From Homarus americanus (Eukaryota > Arthropoda > Malacostraca > Decapoda > Nephropidae): a stretch of DNA of 64,000 nucleotides. The notes under the pieces were generated by a model. The model had not been told where the DNA came from. It made no database searches and was given only the letters and a program-made list of their open reading frames with translations. Numbering within the stretch: position 1 is the stretch's first letter; each line of letters starts with the position of its first letter. Both the position numbers and the translations under genes were made by a program. The stretch lies in contig NW_024722158.1 of assembly GCF_018991925.1 (NCBI RefSeq), positions 1,959,673 to 2,023,672 of the forward strand, written 5' to 3'. Shown piece after piece: positions 22,003 through 31,429 of the stretch.

Positions 22003-23279
22003 CTTGGGCGACAGATACTTCCGCCTCCAACCTCTGCTTTGGTCCCATACAGACGAAGAAACTAGTTCTTATAAGTAAAGGGCAGAGAGATAGTGGGCTG
22101 GCCTGCGGTGTCCAGGTAGTAGGGGCATATGCGTGCAGTTGTGTCGGGCACCCCCCATGTGGGCGACGATCCACACATCAGACTGATCCACTGGGAGCAA
22201 TAATTGTCACACCTAACACTTGTTTATGTATCCTTGGCAGAGATAACCACTATTTCTATGGTCTCACTGATGTAATATTAGTTATATATACTCACTTGGT
22301 CAGCCGACACTACATGAAGTGGCCGTTACTTGAGGTGGGGGGGCGGGGGGGCGACCGCCAGCGCAAAGCACTTGGCCCCATGGGGGCGAGAGTCGCGATG
22401 CCACCCCTGCTCAAGTAGGCCTATCGACACACTGACATTGACACTTGGCAATTACAGTCCATTCAAATACTCACAGGCTTACTTGAAGATAGCCGGTGAA
22501 TACACGCAATATTTGCGTTTAATGCCGTAAGGGACGAGAAAAGCCGTCGGCGACAATGCTCAAGGTGACATCAAATATTCATCGACACACTGTGAAATTC
22601 TCGCTCCCACAAACTGAGTATATCCCCACCAATAACACTTTAGATCAGGGAAGGCACCCCCAACTCACCCACGGCGCCGCCCGGGCCACTACTACTACAG
22701 TACTTCGAGAATGACTACTACTGTTTATCTGATATATTCTTTGACTATAACTGACGTGTTTGATGACTATAAACGCCTTGGGAATAAGGATGTTCAGGTG
22801 AGGGGCAAGTCAAAGTAAATGATTGAAACCCGCCTGTTGACGCATTCAATATTTATTGATGTGGTCAAAACGTGCAGAGGACAAGGCGTTCATTGGTGTT
22901 ACATGGTGATCTAACTGATACATAATTAGTTAGTCTCACACAATTTGTCTTAATTATAATTGTTTCCTGAGCTTAGTGACATGATACAAAGTCCATAACT
23001 ATTAATCTTAGCTTTGCTTCATTCTGCATTGTCTTATTACTCCAAGTTAGGCAGAAACGAGTAGACGTAATTAGTCAACAATATTTCAGTACCGAAGGGT
23101 ATGCCTTCACTTATGCTGTACTTACAAGTGCGGGTCAATGCAGATCAGTATGGTGTTCCAAGAGACAACAATACTGTGTAAATTGTCTCAGCACAAATTC
23201 TTGGACAGGATTGTGTGGTGTTTATCAGTGCGAGCAGGAGGCTGTCCCTTACAGCATCACTCGAGGGGAGGGCTGGTCC
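22003..23279. other. Unassigned spacer with one satellite unit
   Basis: May include 5' untranslated sequence of the minus-strand retroelement near 22003-22200. A GC-rich G tract lies near 22330-22400. A short block of the 22-bp satellite is at about 22738-22772. No gene recognised. Confidence 0.45.
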
Positions 23280-23289
23280 TCACAGCATC

Positions 23290-23800
23290 ACTTGAGTGAG
23301 CGATCTCCTCCAGTCAAGGCAGCCACGCTACCCTTTTAAGCCATTCATTTTAGCGGAATCAGGACCTCTTCTTCGTAAACACCGCCCACCCCCCAATCTT
23401 TGTTCGGGTAAGGCAGCAAAAACGTCAGCACTGACACTAGTGCTGACGCCAGCGGTGAAAACACTCCCGGCAATGCCAGCACTTACGCTAGTGACGATGA
23501 CACTCCCGGTGGTAAAGAGTCTAGGTGGCCATGCCGCCTTTTAAACCATACATCAGCAGAGTCAAGACCTCTTCTCCGTAAACACCGCACTCATACGCCA
23601 ATACTCACTCGTCAGTACTGACACCAGCGGTGATAACACTCCCGGATGCCAGGCGTCAACAACGCTTGGCGCATCTGGCGAGGTCACAGGTCGCGTGGGG
23701 GGGCATCACTCGAGAGGGCGATCTGTGTCATGAGAGTCACGTCACCCTTTACATTCAGCAGAATCAGGAACTCTTTATCCGTAAACACCCCCTCCCCAAC
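23290..23800. repeat. Three degenerate ~205-bp repeats
   Basis: Similar blocks containing a TTTTA-x-ACCAT-x-CA core, then GACCTCTTC-x-CGTAAACACCGC, occur near 23336, 23540 and 23748. Copies are diverged and C-rich. No protein function is supported. Confidence 0.6.
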
Positions 23801-23919
23801 CGCCAAATCTCACGAGGCAACAGGCCATGTGGGTGGTGGGGGGGGGCGGTGAGATCGAATGATTGTTAGAGGTGGGCAGCGATCGTCAACAACTGACTCC
23901 AGCATTTATAAGCCAGCGG

Positions 23920-24160
23920 TGATAACAATGACTATAACTGACATGTTTGATGACTATAAATGGCATGTTTGGGGACTATAACTGACATGTTTGATAACTA
24001 TAACTGGTGTGGTTGATGACTATAACCGATGTGTTTGATGACTATAACTGACGTGTTTGATGACTATTACTGACGTGTTTGATGACTATTGCTGACGTGT
24101 TTAATGACTATAGCTGACGTGTTTGATGACTATAACTGACGTGGTTGTATTTAGTTATTA
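23920..24160. repeat. 22-bp minisatellite, short array
   Basis: About ten copies of the unit GACTATAACTGACGTG then TTTGAT, with substitutions. The same unit forms the large array at 37082-38185 and appears once or twice at 22738-22772. Confidence 0.92.
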
Positions 24161-24463
24161 GAACTTAGTGTAGTTGACATATAGAGATGGAATTCTGTAA
24201 AGACCTTCCCTAGTGACCTGTCCACTGCTATTACACCGTAGCATGTACAGTCAACCCTCACTTTACGCGGTCCCACATTCCGCGTTTCCACGTTAACGCG
24301 GTGCCTTGCCAGAACCTAACGTGCTCACATTACGCGGTGCGTGAACCCCATTACGCGGAGAGTGTCCGGCGCGACGCTATTTTTAGATTCGCCCCACCCG
24401 CCTGCCTGCCTGTGCTCTCGCCTCTCCCTCCTCCTCCCTCTGCTTGGGCAAGCCGCGCGGTAA

Positions 24464-27400
24464 TAGGGTGTGTCATAGGAGGGAAGATCAGCTAAAACTA
24501 ATGGCCCATCACTTTTTTGGTAGATTTTAATGTATATAAACAGAAAATAATTTCAGTTTCAATATTTTGCAACCTTTTGCTAGGTAAATTTTAGCGTGAA
24601 ATTTATCGAAAATCTAACGTACAGCTGCATTAGTGCATTACAATTAAATAGTGAACATTGCTTTCTGACTTCATTCTTTAACAACCCAACTAACAATATT
24701 TTTTTCTGTTTCAGATTCTGATGCATTTATAAGTTGATAATATTTGCGATGGCTGCTTGTGTCAGGACGAGGAACCAAAAATCCAGCCATCTCAGTCACT
24801 ATCTTGGGTCTGGGAGAGAGCTCCTGAAGTCGGAGTTGCCTACATTGAGAGATGCTTTGAGATACGGTGTTTTAATCAGGCAAATCAGTGAAAAGAACCA
24901 AAGAACTTACACAAACAAAGACATTGCCAGTGATATGACCAAAGCTGTCTTGGCACAGTACACTCTGGCTAACGCTCAGTTCAAGCCTCCAGTCATAACA
25001 AGTCAGAAGAAGATTAGTGAGAGACTGCTAGCCAGTTGGGAAAAGGCAAGAGATATCTCTCTTGGGAGAGGAAAACTTGCAGTTAAGGACAGCTTTGCCA
25101 ACAACTGGACCAGTTATTTGACATAATTACTTGCAAGTGCCCAATTGTTCTCTGTCCTGAGTTTGGATGCGATCGTGACTGTAAATCCGAGGCCCACATC
25201 TCCTGTATTTGCAAGTGTGAACTGAAGATTCCTGTGATCGAACTGGCATTTGTCAAAGCACAGAGAGAGAAGACTGGCAGTATAGGGGCTCTCATGATTT
25301 CTAGCCAAGATATTCCGGAGTCCAAGAGACAGGAGGCTGCCACAGAGAGACAGAAGAGGAGAAGAGTTGCCGAGGAAAAGAGACTTGAGAAGGCCCAGGG
25401 TGAGGTAAAAATGGCCGATGATTGGAGTCAAGCTGATTCAGAGTTTAATGACTTCCCCATGGCTGATCCGAGTGCTGACCAGGAGAATGGTGACTTTGTC
25501 CCTAACCCAGAAAATAATGATCCCAAACCTTCCAGGCGTAAGATTCGAAATAGGAAAGATATCCCGAGCATAGCTTTGGCCAGCAAGCGACACCACACTG
25601 GTCTCAGAGAAACTGCAGAGATAGCAACAGCTGCCTGGATTGACGGTGGTTTGATAACACCTGATGATGTTCACCTGGTGATAGATCATAACAAAGTAAG
25701 GAGAGCTCAGGAGAAACTTGTCAGTAACCTAGAAGACGAGTTTGATAAGGGGATAAGAGAAAATGGAATCAATTGTTTGTTCTTTGATGGGAGAAGGGAT
25801 GACACTAAAGTGTTCATGAAAGTTGGAGATTCTGACAAGTTGTTCCCTGCCATGGTGAAGGAGGAACACTACTCCTGCAGCAGTGAACCAGGAGGGAAGT
25901 ATTTGTGGCATTTCACTCCAGAGAAAGATGACATCAGGAAACCAGCTGAGTTAGTGGCAGATAACATTGTGAACTGGCTCAGAGAGAGGAACGTAGACCA
26001 GACCCTGCAGGCCATTGGAGGGGACAGCACCAACACGAACACAGGGTGGCAAGGGGGGTCATACAGTGGATAGAGCGGAAGATTGGGAGGAAGCTGGTCT
26101 GGATTGTTTGTGACCTCCACACCAACGAGTTGCCACTCAGACATCTGATCCAGGAGCTGGATGGCAAGACTCTTTCAAACAACAGATGGTCTGGTCCTCT
26201 TGGCAAGATGCTGGACTCTGCCACTGAGTTAGAAATAAATCCGAGCTTTGAAAAAATCACAGTTGGCCCTCCACTCGTTGAGCTTGCACATACTGTCATT
26301 GACGACCTGAGTACTGACCAGTACTATGGTTACATGATTTGCAGTGCCATCAAAACTGGGGTCATGCCTGATAGACTTGCTTACCTGCAGATAGGTTCAG
26401 TCTCACATTCTAGGTGGCTCACAACGGCTCTCAGGTTCTGCAGAATTTGGGTAGCTCATCAGCATCAACTGAAAGGGAACCAGCTTCACAACCTGAGACT
26501 TATTGTCCAATTCATCGTGAGTGTCACACTTGCCAAATTGGTTTCAACACCAAGGTCAGAGTCATGTCGTTCTCCGAGGTCACAGGGCATGTTCTCTTCC
26601 AGCTTGAGCTCCTGAGGAGTCAGCCAGGAAGGTTGTTCAGATTGTGGAGCAGACTGTGAGGAGATGTTCTTAGTATGTGCTCATCCCGAGGCAGTTCTGC
26701 AGACAATGCTCTGCAGTAAGGATGAGGAGGAGAGAGAAGAGTGGCAGTCAAAAGATCTTGGATGAGACTTATGAGAGGATCTGGGCATGACGAATCAGTT
26801 GGTGACGATTCCTTCAGGGTCAGGAAGACTCCTGAAGTCAATCTAGGTGCCAAGACCCTCACTGATCTCATAGATCTGGATAACATCCAGGCTGGCAGTG
26901 AGCCCCCTCTTACCTGCAGCCTCACCAATGTTCAAGTCAGAGCTTTCCTGGACAACCCCATGCATGTCCCTGCCTGGCCCTCGCACACCCAGAGTATAGA
27001 GCGTTGTGTACAGCAAGTGAGCGAGGCCAGCAGTCGTGTACAGCCAGGAGAGGAGGGAAGGCTACATCCGAGCTCAGGTGGTCAGCAGGGAGGTGATGAG
27101 TAAAAACAGAAGCAAGAAAGACATGTTCTCTATGGTGTGCAGCAACACCGGGTCGTAGTAGTATAACCGGTTTTTGTATTTGATGATTTTGTTTTCTAAA
27201 GGAATATTAAATTTAATAAATGTGTCAAGATCATTCGTTTCACTATTCTGGATCATTTTCATCCTAATAAATTAACCTGATACATTGACTTTACTTTAAA
27301 TAAGCTATTTAGTGGTGTTGGTAAAAGGGTGGGAATACTGAATTTTCATAAGATTTCAAGTTAAAATTTACCTTGCAAAAAATGAAAACTTTTCAAATCT

Positions 27401-27501
27401 GAAGATATCACATGATTCTGCACATAGAACTACATCATTAATACCATGGGCCGATTTTTCAAACTCAAAAAAAAAAATTTGCCCCCGTATGACACATCCT
27501 A
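24464..27501 (+). mobile_element. Uncharacterised 3.04-kb TIR element with 9-bp duplication
   Basis: It begins TAGGGTGTGTCATAGGAGGG and ends with the inverse of TAGGATGTGTCATACGGGGG, so 17 of 20 terminal positions pair. The 9-bp sequence GCGCGGTAA flanks both sides (24455-24463 and 27502-27510). Its host Tigger continues on both sides, so the boundaries are exact. It carries one recognisable, frameshifted gene (24734-27158). The 9-bp duplication with TAGG ends does not match Tc1/mariner (TA), piggyBac (TTAA) or standard hAT (8 bp); it could be Mutator-like by duplication length only. Confidence 0.85.
24734..27158 (+). pseudogene. Uncharacterised transposase-like gene (NELPLRH family), frameshifted
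   Basis: Segments in order: residues 1-130 from the ATG at 24763 or 24734, with conserved LKSELPTLRDALRYGVLIRQ; a Cys-rich stretch (ITCKCPIVLCPEFGCDRDC, then CICKCELKIP, 25125-25230); IELAFVKAQREKTGSIG; a charged linker; HLVIDHNKVRRAQEKL; FFDGRRDDTKVF; IGGDSTNTNTGWQGG (26015-26060); VCDLHTNELPLRHLIQELDG (about 26110-26170); GSVSHSRWLTTALRF; and a C-terminal SHTQSIERCVQQVSEAS then RREGYIRAQVVSREVMSKNR to a stop at 27156. The D-S-T...C-x2-H...E-R arrangement recalls the hAT-type RNase H core, but this is inference. Frameshifts lie near 25100, 26060, 26460, 26650 and 27020. I remember similar uncharacterised proteins from invertebrates but no assigned function. Confidence 0.7.
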
Positions 27502-27510
27502 GCGCGGTAA

Positions 27511-27721
27511 GGTTGCGCAGTGTGTCTCTTTGTTGCGTTATCACTGACGTCATATGACGTATCGGATTGTGATTGGCCATGCATCCCTACCCCCCTCTGC
27601 TGCTAGCTGTAATTGGCTTAAAGTATTATGACGTGTCCACCCGGGGGAGGGAGGGAGGGAAGAAAGATGATCCTTGACCTAGCCGCGCCAGTTTCATCCC
27701 TCCACGCCAGACCGTGTAAAT
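27511..27721 (+). promoter_or_regulatory. 5' untranslated/promoter region of Tigger transposase
   Basis: This is Tigger sequence between the nested element and the transposase ATG. No canonical TATA box is evident. The insertion at 24464 separates it from the 5' TIR by 3 kb. Confidence 0.4.
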
Positions 27722-29227
27722 GTGCATCCATTGTTCTCTAAAATGGCTTCCGCCGGACCACCACCCCCAGAGAGAAACCTTTCCTTACCTGGACCCAGCG
27801 GCACTAAGCCAAAGAAGACACGACGTTCCTTAAGCTACGAAGTGAAGTATACCATCATCCAAGAGTTGGAGAAAGGAACAAGGCAGGTTGATTTGGCGTG
27901 CCAGCATGGTGTGAATGAATCTACGATTCGAACAATAAAGAAGGATGCAGCCAAGATAAAGGAGCACATGAAGATCACAAAGTCTACAGGTGCTTCAATG
28001 ATCAAGTATTTTCAAAACCAGGTGCTTCTCAAGACAGAAAAATTACTTGTGAGGTACTTGGTGCGTCAAGCGCGACTGAACATGGCGGTCGACACGCGCT
28101 CTGTTAAGGACTACGCACGTGAACTGTACATTGCAGTGGCACGAAAGATGGGAACTACAGAGCCCAAACCCTTTAATGCTTCCTCTGGGTGGTTACAGAG
28201 GTTTAAGATCCGGAACAAGATCACCAATATAAACATTGGTGGTGAAGAAGCGAGTGCTGACCGTGCTGCGGCTAGGGAATTTCCTCCGTTTTTACATGAG
28301 ATTATGGAGGAAGGACAGTACAGTGACGACCAGGTGTTTAACATGGACGAATCTGGTCTTTTCTGGAAAAAAATACCTTCCAAGTCCTTCGTTGTAAAGA
28401 ATGCCAGCAAGATTCGGGGTCGGAAGATGCAGAAGGAACGCATCACCGTCCTGTTTACCACCAATGCCTCTGGTACCAGTAAGCTCAAGTTATCGGTGAT
28501 CCACACAGCACGCAAGCCGCACGCCTACAAAACCATGGACATGACCAAGCTAAATGTCCACTGGCTGACCGCACGTAAGGCATGGATGTTCTCTACACTG
28601 TCCCTCTCCTGGATTGATGACTGTTTTGTTCCCGATGTAAAGAAATTCTGTGAGCAACAGAATGTGGCATTCAAGATTTTGTTGCTGCTGGACAACGCAC
28701 CAGGACACTCGCCCCTACTGTTAGATCGTCACCCCAACGTAAAAGTGGTCTTCCTTCCTCCCAACACTACGTCTATATTACAGCCCATGGACCAAGAGTT
28801 AATCTGTAATGTAAAAGCTGCATTCTCTACGAAAAAATTCAAACTCCTGAACGACTACACCAACACCAGGGAAGAATTGCGCAACCTGAGTGACACCACC
28901 ACCGATAGCAAGAGCGAAGAAGATGAGGATCAACAGTTGGCACAGCAAAAAATACTGTTCAAACAATTCTGGAGAGTATTTAACATCAAGAAAGCTGTGG
29001 ACTTCTTGGTGGAGTCATGGGATCAGCTGTCTATTGCTACAATTCATCACGCATGGAGACATGTGTTGCATGGAATACCAGGTGAGAGGAGGAGTCAATC
29101 TGTGACTGGTGAGGTTCAGACTGTTGCAGTAGCAGTGGACCTTGCCAGAGAAGCTGCGCAGACTTACAGTTCCAGGCTTCTCCGAGACCACCAACGACGA
29201 CATCCTGGAGGTGATATTGGAACCTGA
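27722..29227 (+). CDS. Tigger/pogo transposase (jerky-like), C-terminus frameshifted
   Basis: This 501-residue frame holds an N-terminal CENP-B/Psq-type HTH (SYEVKYTIIQELEKGTRQ, residues about 39-90). Next is a second CENP-B DNA-binding HTH (about 105-175, ending FNASSGWLQRFKIRNKI), and then a DDE_1 catalytic core. The presumed catalytic acids are Asp209 in FNMDESGLFW, Asp324 in LLLDNAPGHS and Asp357 in LQPMDQE. D2-D3 spacing is 32 residues, close to the family pattern. The start could also be the in-frame ATG eight codons on (MASAGPP), which is a better match to family N-termini. The frame leaves the family sequence near 29170, and the C-terminus continues in other frames to 29645, so activity is doubtful although the core looks intact. 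Confidence 0.9.
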   Translation: MHPLFSKMASAGPPPPERNLSLPGPSGTKPKKTRRSLSYEVKYTIIQELEKGTRQVDLACQHGVNESTIRTIKKDAAKIKEHMKITKSTGASMIKYFQNQVLLKTEKLLVRYLVRQARLNMAVDTRSVKDYARELYIAVARKMGTTEPKPFNASSGWLQRFKIRNKITNINIGGEEASADRAAAREFPPFLHEIMEEGQYSDDQVFNMDESGLFWKKIPSKSFVVKNASKIRGRKMQKERITVLFTTNASGTSKLKLSVIHTARKPHAYKTMDMTKLNVHWLTARKAWMFSTLSLSWIDDCFVPDVKKFCEQQNVAFKILLLLDNAPGHSPLLLDRHPNVKVVFLPPNTTSILQPMDQELICNVKAAFSTKKFKLLNDYTNTREELRNLSDTTTDSKSEEDEDQQLAQQKILFKQFWRVFNIKKAVDFLVESWDQLSIATIHHAWRHVLHGIPGERRSQSVTGEVQTVAVAVDLAREAAQTYSSRLLRDHQRRHPGGDIGT

Positions 29228-29645
29228 TGTGACTGCCGAGGAGATGGTAGATGATGATGATGACGACGTCAGTGAAGAGGCAGGTGGTGCATCATCCCAA
29301 GAAGAATAACACTTATCCCATTGTAATGTTAGGGGTGCCATCGAGTGTATCGAGAAAGCCAAGCTCCTCCTTTCCGACGACCCTGACGCAAACAGGTATG
29401 AAATCTTCACTACCCAGCTGTTGCAGACTATGGAGCCCTACATCAAGGTGTATCACGACAACATCAACACCAGCCGTCAGCAAAGCATAACAGATTTCTT
29501 CGCCCGCAACTCACCACAGCCAGCCCAAGCCAGTGATAGTGACAGTGGAGATGACTTTGAGGGATTTGTCAGGGAAGCCCTGACAACTGTAAGTGACAGT
29601 GATGGTGATTCACCTAGTAATGGTGATTCACCTGAGGGCCAGTAA
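29170..29645 (+). pseudogene. Frameshifted C-terminal tail of the Tigger transposase
   Basis: After a shift near 29170 the strand reads an acidic stretch (ILEPDVTAEEMVDDDDDDVS). After a second shift near 29305 it reads IECIEKAKLLLSDDPDANRY, then YIKVYHDNINTSRQQSITDF to a stop at 29645. The tail is Ser/Asp-rich with SDSDSGDDFEG and ends SPEGQ. It is continuous in sense with the upstream protein, so two indels explain it. It contains a PIP-box-like motif (separate entry). Confidence 0.75.
29478..29501 (+). other. PIP-box-like motif (PCNA interaction) in transposase tail
   Basis: The encoded residues QQSITDFF fit the PCNA-interacting consensus Q-x-x-(I/L/M)-x-x-aromatic-aromatic exactly. A PCNA-binding motif near the C-terminus has been described for Drosophila pogo transposase. 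Function here is inferred from the motif alone. Confidence 0.6.
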
Positions 29646-30001
29646 TCTGCCCTCTGCCTCGGAACCAGCCTCCATCCCCGTATGCCGACCCATCTCTTCT
29701 ACTAACGTAAGTGTTCCACATAACTTTTAGTTTTCCAAACCTAACCTTTATTTTTCCTATGTTAACCTTTATTTTTCGTAACCTAACCTCTTCTATATTA
29801 CTTGTTTTTTCATACCATCATAAAGTTAAGATAAAATTTTTACTACAACATAGTTGTGTGTCGTCAAAAAGTGGAGTTTGGGGGTCGGCCCGGATTCTAT
29901 TTCAATTAATCTCATATGTTATGTTATTCACTTTACGCGTTCCTCACTTTCCGCGGGACCCTGCGGGTTACATTAACCGCGTAAAGTGAGGGTTGACTGT
30001 A

Positions 30002-30892
30002 CTTGAAAGTAATGACACCTGTCCCATGACATAACCACCTATAGCTTTCTCTCTCGCTATCCTGCATGGGCTACTTTTGGATTAACGAGATAGACACTGT
30101 GTGGCATAATATCATGAAGGCATTTAGAGACGTAATAATGTTGAAGTAAATGATATTCACTTCTTGACATTCAGAGTAAGAAAGAATTAGATGTCACATT
30201 GTCTCACAGTGTATGATCGAGTTGGGATTTACCTGAGATACCTGAGGATTATGGGTAACTGTAACCTAAAGGGTGTGTACACCGCCTCTGGCCTTATGAT
30301 CCTGCGATGTCTCATACTCATCTCACTTTCAGCCAGATGTAAATCCAGTTTTTGCAGGTCTAGCAAAATTTAGTTAGTGGGTGTTAAGTCCATATCACTA
30401 GACTTTCCCACTTGAGTCATACCTCTGTCACTCACACACTAGAGGGAGACCAGACGACCATGGCGGTCAGTAAACAGTCAGAAAGCAGCGAAACCTGTCC
30501 AGGATGGCGACAACAAGGCATCCCTGCCAGATAATTCCTGTGGACCTTGACGCAGAGAAACCAGACGGAGAGAATGACGTAGTGTCGCTGCCAGCATGCC
30601 CTTCGATCAACTTGGGTATGCCGGACGCAGAGATGTCTCCAGCTGGGGTCCTGGAATCATTGTTCCAGCCAGGCCGCCAGCCCAACGACACCATCTGGTG
30701 AAATGCTGTGGTATCACAGTCATCGGGTTAGAAACAAACACCTAGGGACGATGGAGCCGACCTGGTGCCTCTATTTGACCCAGGGACCTTACCTTAATTG
30801 GTTGTGTATAGAAAGGGGCTGACCTTAACTGTGTTGGTTCGAAGTCAACGTGTTGGCTACAGTCAGCGTTTGCAACGTCCAAGCTGGACATG
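30002..30892. other. Unassigned spacer
   Basis: A plus-strand 65-codon frame at 30504-30701 (ends GRQPNDTIW) vaguely resembles a retroelement pol C-terminus, but I cannot support that. Nothing else recognised. Confidence 0.35.
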
Positions 30893-31333
30893 TTCGGGGT
30901 ACTTAGTTCTAACTACAGGGGCGAACATAAACACCTGTTGAGTCTTGTAGGTTCTATTCAACGGAAATATATAGGGGTGCGCTCACAAGCACAGGTAGTC
31001 CCTACACTCCTATATGGGTCAACTGACCTCTCTCTGACCTCTCAGGCGACATGTGGTAAGTGGTACATTAGCAGTTTCCAGATGTCGCCAGGCACATTAT
31101 CTAAGCGTGTGGTGACATGAAACAGGGACATTGCCACACGCTACTGACTAGAGAAGTAATGTATATAAGTAGGGTACATACATGGTACACATGCAACATA
31201 CATAATACACATACACAAGCTACTTGTGAACGACAGCTGCTAGGACATTGCCACACGCTACTGACTAGAGAAGTAATGTATATAAGTAGGGTACATACAT
31301 GGTACACATGCAACATACATAATACACATACAC
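30893..31333 (-). mobile_element. LTR-like sequence, solo or truncated, with internal duplication
   Basis: From about 30893 (GGGGTACTTAGTTCTAACTA) it aligns along its length with 61672-61995, which lies next to a minus-strand gypsy pol and polypurine tract and is therefore an LTR. This copy has a perfect 117-bp tandem duplication (31126-31361). Edges are approximate; no pol lies alongside. Confidence 0.55.
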
Positions 31334-31361
31334 AAGCTACTTGTGAACGACAGCTGCTAGA
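31126..31361. repeat. Perfect 117-bp tandem duplication
   Basis: The block starting GGACATTGCCACACGC at 31126 repeats from 31243 with no difference that I can see, ending GACAGCTGCTAG. It is the most recent-looking duplication in the window. Confidence 0.9.
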
Positions 31362-31429
31362 AGCAGGGAGGAGGAGAGAAGTGAAAAGTTGATGTCCAAG
31401 AGAAGTGACACATATCAGTGTAGAGGTGT

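Larger units (their letters stand above)
24248..29999 (+). mobile_element. Tigger/pogo element with intact TIRs, carrying a nested element
   Basis: Both ends carry the same 24-bp inverted repeat, starting CAGTCAACCCTCACTTTACG, flanked by TA at 24246-24247 and 30000-30001. Removing the nested 24464-27501 insertion and one duplication leaves about 2.7 kb, a usual Tigger length. The transposase begins at 27722. Subterminal TTACGCGGT-type motifs recur at both ends. Ends homologous to the MITEs at 13028 and 34072 make it their autonomous-type relative. Confidence 0.93.

Noticed and set aside
30830..30850. GGTTCGAAGTC, similar to a pol III B box
   Set aside because: No A box or tRNA-like fold upstream at the right spacing.
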